A stretch of DNA of 64,000 nt, taken from positions 1 to 64,000 of the forward strand of contig JAIOOU010000017.1 in NCBI GenBank assembly GCA_021414245.1, read 5' to 3'. The position numbers and the translations under genes were made by a program. The DNA is from Chloroflexota bacterium (GTDB lineage: Bacteria; Chloroflexota; Anaerolineae; Anaerolineales; Villigracilaceae). The notes under the pieces are model-generated. The model saw only the letters and a list, made by a program, of their open reading frames with translations, searched no databases and was not told the DNA's origin. Within the stretch, counting starts at the first letter, position 1; each line of letters opens with the position of its first letter. Positions 1 to 8,677 of this stretch are shown here, piece by piece.

Positions 1-57
1 AACTAATCAATGAATATATTTACTTTTACAACTATGAGAGAATACAATTGAAAACAA

Positions 58-88
58 GACAGACACCTTACGAAACCAGGTGTCTGTC
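58..88. repeat. Intergenic inverted repeat, copy 1 (11-bp stem)
   Basis: Arms at 58-68 (GACAGACACCT) and 78-88 (AGGTGTCTGTC) pair perfectly around a 9-nt loop. It lies 85 bp past the end of the Fe-S carrier gene on the minus strand, where the transcript would continue into TTGTTTT, so it may act as its terminator. The core matches the hairpin at 45580-45620 except for one base pair, which is changed on both arms. Confidence 0.7.
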
Positions 89-172
89 CATCTAACTCGT
101 GAGCGCTTTCTTTTTGTGTCTGCCTTACAGGGGTCAATTCATTACCCGGTCTTTTTTTGTTAACTTTGGAAA

Positions 173-586
173 CTAGTTGCTGCATCCACACGAACCGCCG
201 CCGCATCCACACGAGGAAGCGCCGCCTTCACTGCTGCAGGCGCATCCGCCTTCACTGTGGGAATGCCCGCTTTTCGCATTCGGGCTGCTGACGGCAAATC
301 CCTGGCCGTGCTGGGGATCGTTCACGAAATCGACAGTCGCATCGCGAAGATAGTCAATTGAAACATTGTCCACCACCACCTGGACGCCGTTCGCGTCGAA
401 TGTGGTGTCGATATCGCGGAAGTTATTGTCGAGAGCCATGCCGAAATTCACGCCGCAACAACCGCCGCCGGATACGTACACGCGCAGGGCGTATCCCTCC
501 AGGTTGCGTTGTTCGAGGATGTCTTTTACAGCCTGGCTGGCTGCGGGAGTTAAGGTAAAGAGCTGGGTTTCAATTTCCTGGAGCAT
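173..586 (-). CDS. A-type iron-sulfur cluster carrier (HesB/IscA/ErpA family) with Cys/His-rich tail
   Basis: This 137-residue protein belongs to the HesB/IscA family, whose members bind and deliver Fe-S clusters in the cytoplasm. Residues 1-105 hold the family fold, including the SGGGCCGVNFG segment with Cys43 and Cys44 at the first conserved ligand position. The usual C-terminal CGC follows an NAK motif; here that position reads HSH (His108 and His110). A glycine/serine tail with three CxC motifs (Cys115/117, 126/128, 133/135) follows. Usual family length is about 105-120 residues, so the tail is an addition. An AAGGAG Shine-Dalgarno sits 8-9 nt before the ATG, and a TTGACA promoter is upstream. 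Cluster binding is inferred from the family; the changed ligands make the exact role uncertain, and metal sensing or storage is an alternative. Confidence 0.85.
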   Translation of the reverse strand: MLQEIETQLFTLTPAASQAVKDILEQRNLEGYALRVYVSGGGCCGVNFGMALDNNFRDIDTTFDANGVQVVVDNVSIDYLRDATVDFVNDPQHGQGFAVSSPNAKSGHSHSEGGCACSSEGGASSCGCGGGSCGCSN

Positions 587-632
587 TTTCGTTTTTCTCC
601 TTGTGGCTTTGGATTACATATAAACTTCCCAA

Positions 633-661
633 ATATTATCAGGTTTGAGGGTCATTGTCAA
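633..661 (-). promoter_or_regulatory. Sigma-70-type promoter of the Fe-S carrier gene
   Basis: Read on the minus strand, TTGACA (661-656) and TAATAT (638-633) are separated by exactly 17 nt. The start codon lies about 46 nt further downstream with a normal Shine-Dalgarno. It is divergent from the hppA promoter. Confidence 0.75.
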
Positions 662-699
662 CTTTTCTGTTTGAATTGGATTATCAGCGTCCGCTTTTC

Positions 700-728
700 T
701 TGACACATTCTACCTGCACCTGTAAAAT
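700..728 (+). promoter_or_regulatory. Sigma-70-type promoter of hppA
   Basis: TTGACA at 700-705 and TAAAAT at 723-728 are spaced by 17 nt. This predicts a leader of about 52 nt before the hppA ATG, which carries a GGAAGGA Shine-Dalgarno. Confidence 0.75.
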
Positions 729-787
729 CTCCCTGTTCAGAGGGCGAGAGCCTGACCATATTCTTTATTTTGGAAGGAAAAACCTAC

Positions 788-3196
788 ATGTTAGAAATGG
801 GACTTACTTCGCTAGAGACAACTGCGATCTGGGCCGTGTTCGGCATCGCAATTGTCGGTTTGTTGTATGCTGTGTTCCTTCGCTCGCAGATTTTGCGGGA
901 GGACAAGGGCACGGAAAAGATGCAGGAGGTTTGGAATGCGATTAAAGATGGAGCGAACGCTTACTTACAGAAGCAATTACGCTCCATTTTGCCTTTAATT
1001 GCCATATTGACTGTGGTTCTCTTCTTCTCAGTCTATATTGTTCCCCCTTCCCCGGAGGCTCTGGAGAGATTTAAGAATTCCTCTCCTGACCAGGTCCGAT
1101 TGATCATTGGCTTTGCCCGTGCGATCGCCTTTGTGATGGGTGCCGGCTTTTCACTGACCGTCGGCCGTATCGGTATGCGAATGGCGGTTGAAGGAAATGT
1201 GCGTGTAGCCTCAGCCTCCAAGCGCTCCTTCGGGGAAGCCCTGCGCATTGCTTACCGCGCGGGCACCATCACCGGCATGCTTACCGACGGGCTTGGCTTG
1301 TTGGGCGGCACCGTGATCTTCATGGTGTTGGGTATTGCAGCACCAGACGCTCTGCTCGGCTTCGGTTTTGGTGGCACCCTGCTCGCGTTGTTCATGCGCG
1401 TGGGCGGCGGTATCTTTACCAAAGCTGCTGATGTCGGCGCTGACCTGGTGGGGAAGGTGGAAGCAGGCATCCCTGAGGATGATCCGCGAAATCCAGCCGT
1501 GATTGCCGATCTCGTTGGTGATAACGTCGGCGACTGCGCCGGTATGGCTGCAGACATTTTTGAATCCTATGAAGTCACGATCGTTTCCGGACTTATTCTT
1601 GGTCTCGCGCTCTGGCACATTACCGGCCGTTTGGAGTGGATCATCTTCCCCCTGATGGTGCGTGGTATCGGCGTGTTTTCCTCGATCATCGGGACCTATT
1701 TCGTGAAAGCCGGCAAGACCGGCAAGAGCGAAGACGCGATGAAGGCAATCTTCAGCGGTTTCGTTACCTCGGCCTGGATCTCTGCGCTTATGTTCTTCGC
1801 GGCAGGTTTCTTTTATTTGAATACGCCTGCAATGCAGGAGTGGGGAGGCTGGTGGCGCCTGCCGATGGCCGTGGGTGTGGGCGTTTTGCTGGCGGTTGTG
1901 ATCGACCGCCTGACAGAGTACTTCACTGGCACGCATGCTGCTCCGGTTAACGATGTCAAGAAGGCGGCCGATACCGGTCCTGCGACACTTATCCTCAATG
2001 GCATTTCCCTCGGATTCGAATCATCCGTATGGTCAGTGCTCGTGATCGCGATCACCATCATTGCCTCCATTGCGATTTTTGGTTCGATCAACAACCCCAA
2101 TCTTGATGCAGTCGGCCGCTCCACGTTCATTCTATACGGCGTGGCCATGACAGGCATTGGCATGTTGACCCTGACCGGCAACAATGTCGCCATGGACTCC
2201 TTCGGACCTATCTCCGACAACGCCAACGGCATTGGCGAAATGGCCTGGTCTGGAAAAACCGACAAAGCCACCAAGGATGCCCAGCAGATCATGGCGGACC
2301 TGGATGCGGTCGGCAACACAACCAAGGCGATCACGAAAGGCGTGGCGATTGGTTCTGCAGTAATCGCGGCGGTTTCCCTCTTCGGTTCATTCCTGGTGGA
2401 TGTGTCCCGTGCACAAGCCGGCCTTGGTGTTCCATTGGCTGAGCAGATCCAGGCGATCGGCATCCGTGTCGATATCCCTCAAGTCTTTGTGGGTATGCTG
2501 ATCGGCGGCGCTTTGCCCTGGTTGTTCTCTTCCTTTGCCATTCAAGCGGTTGCTCGTGCCGCTTCTTTGATCGTTTTGGAAGTCCGCAGACAGTTTAAAC
2601 TTGGCGTGCTTTCCGGCAAGGTTAAACCAGACTATGCCCAGGCTGTGGAAATCTCCACCACTGCGGCGCAGAAGGAATTGGTTTCCCTGGCTTTGCTTGG
2701 TATTGTGACCCCCATAGTTGTCGGCATCTTCCTGCATGTGGAAGCCCTCGGTGGTTTTCTGGCGGGTATCATTGTTTCCGGTCAATTGCTGGCAGTGTTC
2801 CTGAATAACTCCGGCGGCGCCTGGGACAATGCCAAGAAACTTATCGAGGATGAACCCAAAGACCCGAAGAACAATCTTGGCAAGGGGTCCGAGCGCCACA
2901 AGGCGGGTGTGGTGGGTGACACAGTCGGTGATCCATTCAAGGACACTGCCGGCCCTGCACTCAACCCGATGATCAAGGTCGTAAATCTTGTCGCAGTGAT
3001 CATTGCTCCGATCGTAGTTCAATATCAACATGCCGAGGGGATGACCCGGCTGGTTGTCTGGGCCGTCGGCGTGGCTTTGCTGGGTCTCTTGGCCTGGGCT
3101 GTTAACCGCTCGAAGGCTCCTGCTCCATCCATGGTTTTGGAGATCGAATCCAAGCCGGAAAAGAAAAGCAGCAAGCCCAAAACCAAGAAGAAATAG
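788..3196 (+). CDS. hppA: Membrane-bound proton-pumping pyrophosphatase, K+-independent type
   Basis: This 802-residue integral membrane enzyme hydrolyses pyrophosphate and pumps H+ across the membrane. Family signatures are present: EDDPRNPAVIADLVGDN near residue 230 and DPFKDTAGPALNP near 715, which hold the Mg-PPi ligands. The motif GNTTKAITKG near residue 508 has Lys and Thr where K+-dependent pumps have Ala and Ala/Gly. That is the signature of K+-insensitive pumps, which are H+-specific as far as known. The C-terminus is a lysine-rich cytoplasmic tail (residues about 785-802). The ATG at 788 is chosen over an upstream in-frame TTG at 770 because GGAAGGA (772-778) is correctly spaced for 788. 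A consensus promoter precedes it and a strong terminator follows, so it is a single-gene transcript. Confidence 0.96.
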   Translation: MLEMGLTSLETTAIWAVFGIAIVGLLYAVFLRSQILREDKGTEKMQEVWNAIKDGANAYLQKQLRSILPLIAILTVVLFFSVYIVPPSPEALERFKNSSPDQVRLIIGFARAIAFVMGAGFSLTVGRIGMRMAVEGNVRVASASKRSFGEALRIAYRAGTITGMLTDGLGLLGGTVIFMVLGIAAPDALLGFGFGGTLLALFMRVGGGIFTKAADVGADLVGKVEAGIPEDDPRNPAVIADLVGDNVGDCAGMAADIFESYEVTIVSGLILGLALWHITGRLEWIIFPLMVRGIGVFSSIIGTYFVKAGKTGKSEDAMKAIFSGFVTSAWISALMFFAAGFFYLNTPAMQEWGGWWRLPMAVGVGVLLAVVIDRLTEYFTGTHAAPVNDVKKAADTGPATLILNGISLGFESSVWSVLVIAITIIASIAIFGSINNPNLDAVGRSTFILYGVAMTGIGMLTLTGNNVAMDSFGPISDNANGIGEMAWSGKTDKATKDAQQIMADLDAVGNTTKAITKGVAIGSAVIAAVSLFGSFLVDVSRAQAGLGVPLAEQIQAIGIRVDIPQVFVGMLIGGALPWLFSSFAIQAVARAASLIVLEVRRQFKLGVLSGKVKPDYAQAVEISTTAAQKELVSLALLGIVTPIVVGIFLHVEALGGFLAGIIVSGQLLAVFLNNSGGAWDNAKKLIEDEPKDPKNNLGKGSERHKAGVVGDTVGDPFKDTAGPALNPMIKVVNLVAVIIAPIVVQYQHAEGMTRLVVWAVGVALLGLLAWAVNRSKAPAPSMVLEIESKPEKKSSKPKTKKK

Positions 3197-3210
3197 GAAT
3201 TGATTGACCT

Positions 3211-3250
3211 GGAGGCTTGTCCGTTCTTACGGCAAGCCTCCTTTTTATTT
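3211..3250 (+). terminator. Rho-independent terminator of hppA
   Basis: GGAGGCTTG (3211-3219) pairs with CAAGCCTCC (3233-3241), with an inner CCG/CGG pairing, followed by TTTTTATTTT. It lies 15 nt after the hppA stop. Confidence 0.92.
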
Positions 3251-3267
3251 TCTCAATTCGTTTCGTT

Positions 3268-3273
3268 TATAAT
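3268..3273 (+). promoter_or_regulatory. TATAAT -10 box for a probable leaderless flippase mRNA
   Basis: TATAAT ends 10 nt before the flippase ATG at 3284 and there is no Shine-Dalgarno in between. The predicted start of transcription is within a few bases of the ATG. No clear -35 is visible. Confidence 0.55.
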
Positions 3274-3283
3274 AATTCTGCCT

Positions 3284-4801
3284 ATGACTACTTTTAAAAA
3301 AAATCTAAGTAAATTGGTGGTTGGTGTTGGTTGGTCGATCACTGGAAAGTTTCTGGGTCGTTTTCTGGCAGTCCTTGGCGATGTCTTCGCAGCCAGAATC
3401 CTCGGCCCAGCTCTGTTTGGGTTGTACTCGATTGGATGGACCTTATTGAGGATGCTTAGCCTGGTTGTTCATGTTGGGCTGCCCAATGGCGTCCAGCGCT
3501 TTATACCGGTTTATATACACGACGACCATAACCGTCTTCAAGAAGTTGTTAAACTTTCCATTATCATCAGCCTTTTTTCGGGGCTTGTCTGTGGAATGTT
3601 GTTATATGCTTTCTCGCCTGCGATTGCGCAAGGGATTTATCATAAACCCGGCTTGACCATTATTTTCAGATTATTTGCGATATCATTGCCTTTTATCTCG
3701 TTGTTGTCCACCGTTGCGGCAGCGACCCGCGCCACGAAAATCATGAGCTATTCAGTGCTAATTGAAGACGTTGGTCAACCGTTTTTCGCGATCCTTTTTT
3801 TGGTCATCTTTTACATCGCAGTGGGGGTGGATGTCAATTGGGTGATATTATCCGACCTGTCTTCATTCCTGGTTACTTCCATGCTGGCAATTTGGGCGGT
3901 CAGAAGACTTTTTCACGGATTTTGGAAGATAAGAATCCCTTCATTGTCCGTCGCACGGGAGCTACTTCGTTTCTCCGTCTCCACAGCGCTGGCCGGGACT
4001 TTTGCGGTGTTTGTTTTTTGGGTCGATCGCTTAATGGTGGGTTATTTTTTATCGGAGGTTCAGAACGGCCTATACCAGGCAGCATCGCAGATTTCGGTGA
4101 TCTTCGTAATCGTCCTGTCCGCATTTAATTCCATTCTTGCCCCGATGTTTGCCGGATTCCACGCATCGAACGACTACCAGCAATTGAATAATATATTTAA
4201 GGTGGGCACGAAGTGGGGCCTGTATCTTAGCCTGCCGGTATTTCTTGTATTTTGTTTTGTACCTCGTGAACTTCTCTCGGTAATCTACGGCCAGGCATAT
4301 TCAGATGCCTGGCCGGCCCTTGTTATCCTTTCCGTGGGACAGATAATCAATGTCGGCACCGGTTCGATAGGGTCCCTGCTTTCAATGACAGGGCATCACA
4401 GACTATGGCTCGCCTTGTCGATTGCAGGCATAACCATGAACATCTGCCTGTGTGTTTTGCTCATTCCGAGGTTTGGAATAGTAGGAGCGGCATTGGGGAC
4501 CGCTATTTCACTAAATCTCATGTATTTTGCAGGTTTATGGTGGGCGCGACGCCATCTTAAAATTTGGCCCTATGATGGCCGTTATATTAAAGGCGTCGTG
4601 GCGTTTGTCGGGAGCATCCTGATTTTCCTCGGAATGGTTAATGTTTTTCCAGGAAGTGATTTCGCCATTTTATTGCTCGGCCTGCTGATTTCATTTGTAT
4701 CCTTTTTTGGCATGTTGTTGTGGCTTGGAGTGGACGAGGAAGACAGGCATCTGGCTGAATTGTTGATTCCAAAACGCATCAGGAATGAAGCGAATTCCTG
4801 A
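3284..4801 (+). CDS. Polysaccharide flippase (Wzx/MOP-type exporter)
   Basis: This 505-residue protein has about 12-14 hydrophobic segments and looks like the oligosaccharide flippase branch of the MOP superfamily, which moves lipid-linked glycans across the membrane. The N-terminus (GWSITGKFLGRFLAVLGDVFAARILGP region, residues about 14-40) is typical of these proteins. It opens the glycan locus. The ATG at 3284 is preferred: an in-frame TTG at 3200 would place the start inside the upstream terminator. A TATAAT box ends 10 nt before the ATG, so the mRNA is probably leaderless. It ends 46 bp from a convergent methyltransferase gene. The exact glycan is unknown. Confidence 0.88.
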   Translation: MTTFKKNLSKLVVGVGWSITGKFLGRFLAVLGDVFAARILGPALFGLYSIGWTLLRMLSLVVHVGLPNGVQRFIPVYIHDDHNRLQEVVKLSIIISLFSGLVCGMLLYAFSPAIAQGIYHKPGLTIIFRLFAISLPFISLLSTVAAATRATKIMSYSVLIEDVGQPFFAILFLVIFYIAVGVDVNWVILSDLSSFLVTSMLAIWAVRRLFHGFWKIRIPSLSVARELLRFSVSTALAGTFAVFVFWVDRLMVGYFLSEVQNGLYQAASQISVIFVIVLSAFNSILAPMFAGFHASNDYQQLNNIFKVGTKWGLYLSLPVFLVFCFVPRELLSVIYGQAYSDAWPALVILSVGQIINVGTGSIGSLLSMTGHHRLWLALSIAGITMNICLCVLLIPRFGIVGAALGTAISLNLMYFAGLWWARRHLKIWPYDGRYIKGVVAFVGSILIFLGMVNVFPGSDFAILLLGLLISFVSFFGMLLWLGVDEEDRHLAELLIPKRIRNEANS

Positions 4802-4847
4802 TGAAAAGTCGATTTAATTTTGGTGATTAACGGTTCTCTGGAATGAT

Positions 4848-5807
4848 CTATGCTTTATATTTAACCACGCCAACCGGTAAATATTTGGGATCCCACTTGC
4901 CATATGGCATGCCGCTCCTGGGTGAAACAAAATACCGCCAGGAGAGATGATTTCTTAATTCATTGGAATTTTTGACCTGAACAAATATGGATTCGTATTG
5001 ATCATAATTGCTAGGCGTATTTCCAGATAGCTGGAAGATATATTTCAAGGTCGCCTCCGTGAAACACCAGGAGTATGCCGGTTCGTGAAACCAGTCTGAT
5101 TTATCCGAGGCTGGAAGCGTTATCAACATTTTACCTCCCGGCTTCAATATACGAAGTAATTCTTCAATAATTGCCTTCACATCCTCTATGTTCTTGTTGT
5201 GCTCCAGGGCTGAAATCGAAACGACCAGATCTACACTGCCGTCAGGAATCTCATTGAGAGTGGCAAGATCTTTTCTGAACAACTTGACACTGCCCTCAGC
5301 GCGGGCTCCTTCCTTATATCTAATTTTTCCAATAACACCCCGTACCAGGGCCTTGACTCTGGAGAAAATTCCTGCTCTATTATTAAATGGATTGATCAAT
5401 TCCGGCAGGCTTAATGGCCGGTCGCTGGGTGTGTAGCCCTGAACGTTGAATTGGTTTACCAGATGAAATGGGATGCTTGTCCGGTCCGATCTGTCAATAC
5501 TAATAATTTGCGCCCCTTGTTTTGCCAGATACCACTGCACGAAGCCAATTCCCGCACCTGCGTCCACGATGGTTTTGCCTTTGATGCTTTCGATTTGGGA
5601 TATTGCCCAGGTCCAATCGAGAATATAATGCCAGCCGCCAGACAGCCCAAGCCTGGAATTCATGGAGTGCAATTCCCTCGAGAGTGCATTATGTTTATTA
5701 AGTATGTCCGGCGAGATGAGCTCTATTTTGTCAGGTGTCATGGTTTCGTTCCGCCTTGGGTCTCTCGAATATTTGAATTTCCTTCGCGGCGTATCAATCT
5801 GGTCCAT
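4848..5807 (-). CDS. SAM-dependent methyltransferase (class I)
   Basis: The 319-residue protein has a class I methyltransferase fold: motif I is VDAGAGIGF (around residue 86), followed by an acidic residue in IISIDRSD, and the motif IV-like DLVVSISALEHN. The best start is uncertain. The first ATG (5807) has no Shine-Dalgarno, whereas an ATG at 5744 (giving 298 residues) has GGCGGA 8 nt upstream and removes a short Arg/Lys-rich leader. It sits inside the glycan locus but on the opposite strand, so it probably modifies a sugar or lipid carrier. The substrate cannot be read from the sequence. Confidence 0.85.
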   Translation of the reverse strand: MDQIDTPRRKFKYSRDPRRNETMTPDKIELISPDILNKHNALSRELHSMNSRLGLSGGWHYILDWTWAISQIESIKGKTIVDAGAGIGFVQWYLAKQGAQIISIDRSDRTSIPFHLVNQFNVQGYTPSDRPLSLPELINPFNNRAGIFSRVKALVRGVIGKIRYKEGARAEGSVKLFRKDLATLNEIPDGSVDLVVSISALEHNKNIEDVKAIIEELLRILKPGGKMLITLPASDKSDWFHEPAYSWCFTEATLKYIFQLSGNTPSNYDQYESIFVQVKNSNELRNHLSWRYFVSPRSGMPYGKWDPKYLPVGVVKYKA

Positions 5808-5856
5808 GATCGGAATTGGATTGAGCTGTCACCGACGGGTAATTGAAGATGTTCGT

Positions 5857-5864
5857 ATTATAAT
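5857..5864. promoter_or_regulatory. Palindromic ATTATAAT, possible bidirectional -10
   Basis: ATTATAAT reads the same on both strands and lies between two divergent methyltransferase genes. Each strand therefore carries a TATAAT box, but no convincing -35 is visible on either side. The role is a guess from position. Confidence 0.3.
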
Positions 5865-5948
5865 TGAAGGATGCAAAATCTGTTTTGTGTAGCCACGCTT
5901 AGGCCTGCAGGAAATTTTAGCGATGATTAACCTTGGGGGATGTGCTTT

Positions 5949-6680
5949 ATGAAGCACGCTTACGATCGGACCATTGGATATTCTCCTCTCAAAGACGTTA
6001 ATCGTGACAAGATGCGTCTTGTGATCCGGATCAATAAGGAAATCATACGCAAATACGCACCGCCTGGGGTTGCAAGCAGGATTTTGGTAGCCGGTGCCGG
6101 CCGAGGTGATGAGGCGGAGCTGATATTCGATGAGTTTGCCATGAACACAGTTGGGGTGGACTTAAATCTTGAGCGCCCGGAGGGTTTAAGATCGCCAGCA
6201 AATCTTTCATTTCTCAGGCAAAACCTGGAAAATCTTGCCTTCTCAACAAAATCATTTGGCTTGATCTATTGCTACCATGTCCTGGAACATGTTTCCGATC
6301 ACATGGCTGTTCTTCGGGAGTTCGAGCGAGTTTTGATGCCCGGCGGCGTGCTCTTTATCGGATTTCCAAACCGGCATAGACTGGTTTCTTACATAGGCAC
6401 CAGCCAGGAGGCTTCTATCCCGGAGAAAATTAAATGGAATCTCATTGATTACAGTTATCGATTAAAGGGGCGTTTTGAAAACAAATACGGGGCGCATGCA
6501 GGGTTTTCGGAGGATGAGTTTCTTGCAGTTTCGATGAAATTATTTCCAGAAGTCGTTTCGGTCAGGAATGAATATATGTCCCTTAAGTATCGCTCAATCA
6601 AGACGCTTCTGAATTGGGTGGCGCGCGCAGGATTGGGCGAGTTCTTGTTCCCATCCAATTACTATGTTTGCATTAAATAG
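5949..6680 (+). CDS. SAM-dependent methyltransferase (class I)
   Basis: A 243-residue cytoplasmic protein with motif I ILVAGAGRGDEAELI (near residue 45), an acidic loop at VGVDLN, and the post-motif LIYCYHVLEHVSD typical of Methyltransf_11-like enzymes. The later LMPGGVLFIGFPNRHR segment also fits. The ATG at 5949 is chosen because GGGGGA ends 8 nt before it; an ATG at 5940 would abut this Shine-Dalgarno. It starts a co-directional run of six glycan genes. It is not a close copy of the methyltransferase at 4848. The substrate is unknown. Confidence 0.87.
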   Translation: MKHAYDRTIGYSPLKDVNRDKMRLVIRINKEIIRKYAPPGVASRILVAGAGRGDEAELIFDEFAMNTVGVDLNLERPEGLRSPANLSFLRQNLENLAFSTKSFGLIYCYHVLEHVSDHMAVLREFERVLMPGGVLFIGFPNRHRLVSYIGTSQEASIPEKIKWNLIDYSYRLKGRFENKYGAHAGFSEDEFLAVSMKLFPEVVSVRNEYMSLKYRSIKTLLNWVARAGLGEFLFPSNYYVCIK

Positions 6681-6706
6681 GCCTGAATTTACCCCGGGAG
6701 ATGAAG

Positions 6707-7522
6707 ATGATCGGAAGATATAAGATGTCTGAGTTATCCCGGAAGAGATTGTTGTCCTCCCTAAAGATTCGATTGGGGGAACTGCCGCACTGGCTGGCGT
6801 GGAATCTTCATCCAAATGCGCGTCAAAACAGGGAGCATGTCCGGAGATTTGCCGGCATTCATAATGGGAAAAGATGTTTCATCGTTGCCAACGGTCCCAG
6901 TCTTCGGAGCACCAATTTGGATTTTCTCGCAAACGAAACGACATTTGGATTGAATAGAATATATTTGTATTTTTCGGAGACCGCCTTTCGGCCGACCTAT
7001 TATGTGACGATGAATGAATTAATTCTAGAGCAATTTTCTGCTGATATTAATAAATTGGCAGTGCCGAAGTTCCTAAATTGGAATCGCCGCGCGTTTTTTG
7101 AAAAAGAAGGCCGCGATATTGTTTACTTAAAATCGAAGATGGTTATCAATGATTTTTTTCAATCTGATCTCACAAAACCCCTGGTCGTGGGTGCGACGGT
7201 TACTTTTGCCGCCCTGCAGATCGCGTATTATATGGGATTTCAGGAGGTTGTATTGGTGGGGTTGGATCATGATTATGCAGAGAAAGGTGTTCCAAGCGGA
7301 CTCGAAACCCGGACCGCGGAACAGGATCTCAGTCATTTCCATCCACAATATTTCCCGAAAGGAGTAAGGTGGCAGCTTCCAGATCTTCTTCGGTCTGAGA
7401 TCGATTTCGCCCTCGCGCGAAAGGCCTTTGAGGCTGATGGACGAAGGATATACGACGCCACCATTAATGGAAAATGCCAGGTGTTCGAGAAGAGGGATTA
7501 TTCAACTTTTTTTAGCAAATAG
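6707..7522 (+). CDS. DUF115 / MptE-like glycan-locus protein
   Basis: About 271 residues. The segment GKRCFIVANGPSL near residue 47 and VVGATVTFAALQIAYYMGF with VLVGLDHDY near 160-185 match the DUF115 (MAF_flag10, MptE-like) domain. Members occur as glycan or flagellin-glycosylation enzymes that handle nucleotide-activated sugars, and in archaea as pterin pyrophosphokinases. The context here favours a glycan role. Start choice: GGGAG (6696-6700) directly abuts the ATG at 6701 and is better spaced for the ATG at 6707; an ATG at 6725 is also possible. It lies 26 bp after the methyltransferase and 27 bp before the epimerase, so they are probably one operon. Confidence 0.75.
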   Translation: MIGRYKMSELSRKRLLSSLKIRLGELPHWLAWNLHPNARQNREHVRRFAGIHNGKRCFIVANGPSLRSTNLDFLANETTFGLNRIYLYFSETAFRPTYYVTMNELILEQFSADINKLAVPKFLNWNRRAFFEKEGRDIVYLKSKMVINDFFQSDLTKPLVVGATVTFAALQIAYYMGFQEVVLVGLDHDYAEKGVPSGLETRTAEQDLSHFHPQYFPKGVRWQLPDLLRSEIDFALARKAFEADGRRIYDATINGKCQVFEKRDYSTFFSK

Positions 7523-7549
7523 AATCGGGAGAATTTCCGAGGAGTATTT

Positions 7550-8635
7550 ATGGCAAATTTGTTGATTTCGGGTATTATCAAAAGATTAAAGGCTGAAGAG
7601 TTGCCCCTCGATTGGTATTCAGGAAAAAGGATTCTGGTCACCGGCGGCGCTGGATTTATAGGTTCGTGGCTTGTCGAAAGTCTGGTGAGGCTGGGCGCGG
7701 ACGTTTTTGTGGTGGATAACCTGTGGCGGGGTTCGCTAGAGAATCTTAGGAAGAGTGAGTCGGATTACTGGATCCCGATTGCTGATCGATTTATACTTGG
7801 TGATTTGACGGAAAATCACGTTGCACTTTCTTCGCTCTTGGTGTCAAAACCTGATCTCGTCTTCCATCTGGCAGATATCGTTGCAGGTATTGATTTCGTG
7901 TTTAGCAATGAGCGGTTTATCTATCGGACGAATATGTTGATCAATACAAATGTATATCACGCCGTCCAGCAAGCGGGTGTGGGTAATCTTGTCTACCTGG
8001 GCACAGCCTGCAGCTACCCCCAAAAATTACAGGAAAAACCGGGTCGTGAACCGCTGGTTGAAAGCCAGGTATATCCGGCTGATCCCGAATCCGCATATGG
8101 TTGGTCGAAGTTGCTTGGCGAATATGAAGCAGAGCTTCTCGCGAGAACCACTGATGTCAACCTCGGGATTCTTCGGTTGCATAATGTGTATGGTCCCCGG
8201 GCGCTGCTTTCCAAAAAACGGTCGCAAGTGATTCCAAGTTTGATTCGCAAGGCTGTAAGACACCCTGACGAGGAATTTATTGTATGGGGTTCTGGAAACC
8301 AGGCGCGCGATTTTGTTTACGTCGGGGATGTCGTCGATGCGCTTCTTCGTGTCCCACTTCGAGGCATGGGCGTGGGCGTAATTCAAATTGGCACGGCAAA
8401 AGAAACAACTGTGGCGGAATTGGCATCCTTGGTGGTCAAGGCGTCAAAGAAGAATATTCCCATTCGATTTGATGAAACCAAGCCCGAAGGTGATGGCGGG
8501 CGGTCTGGGGATTATAGTAGGGCCAAAACAATACTTGGTTGGGATGTATTTACTTCCCTGGCGGATGGTCTGGAGCAGACCTATGCGTGGGCGCATGATC
8601 AGATAGTAAATCGAAAGATCGATCTTGATGGATAG
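7550..8635 (+). CDS. NAD-dependent sugar epimerase/dehydratase (extended SDR)
   Basis: A 361-residue extended short-chain dehydrogenase. The Rossmann motif VTGGAGFIGSW is near residue 27, and the catalytic YGWSK (Tyr about 183, Lys about 187) follows a GTACSYP segment. The run TACSYP, AYGWSK, LHNVYGP and GNQARDFVYVGD resembles GDP-mannose 3,5-epimerase and related GDP-sugar enzymes more than UDP-glucose epimerases. It likely makes an activated sugar for the locus. A GAGGAG Shine-Dalgarno precedes the ATG. The exact sugar substrate is not proven by motif. Confidence 0.9.
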   Translation: MANLLISGIIKRLKAEELPLDWYSGKRILVTGGAGFIGSWLVESLVRLGADVFVVDNLWRGSLENLRKSESDYWIPIADRFILGDLTENHVALSSLLVSKPDLVFHLADIVAGIDFVFSNERFIYRTNMLINTNVYHAVQQAGVGNLVYLGTACSYPQKLQEKPGREPLVESQVYPADPESAYGWSKLLGEYEAELLARTTDVNLGILRLHNVYGPRALLSKKRSQVIPSLIRKAVRHPDEEFIVWGSGNQARDFVYVGDVVDALLRVPLRGMGVGVIQIGTAKETTVAELASLVVKASKKNIPIRFDETKPEGDGGRSGDYSRAKTILGWDVFTSLADGLEQTYAWAHDQIVNRKIDLDG

Positions 8636-8677
8636 TCTACTTAATTTTATTTTTTAGCGCAAACTATTGGAGTATTT

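Noticed and set aside
1211-1936. 241-codon open frame antisense to hppA
   Set aside because: It lies entirely within the pyrophosphatase gene, and its protein sequence shows no recognisable motif.
3200-3283. In-frame TTG start upstream of the flippase
   Set aside because: The extension would translate the hppA terminator hairpin; the ATG at 3284 is downstream of a TATAAT box.
5870-5893. 7-codon frame after the palindromic TATAAT
   Set aside because: It is too short and follows a possible -10 rather than a Shine-Dalgarno with proper spacing.
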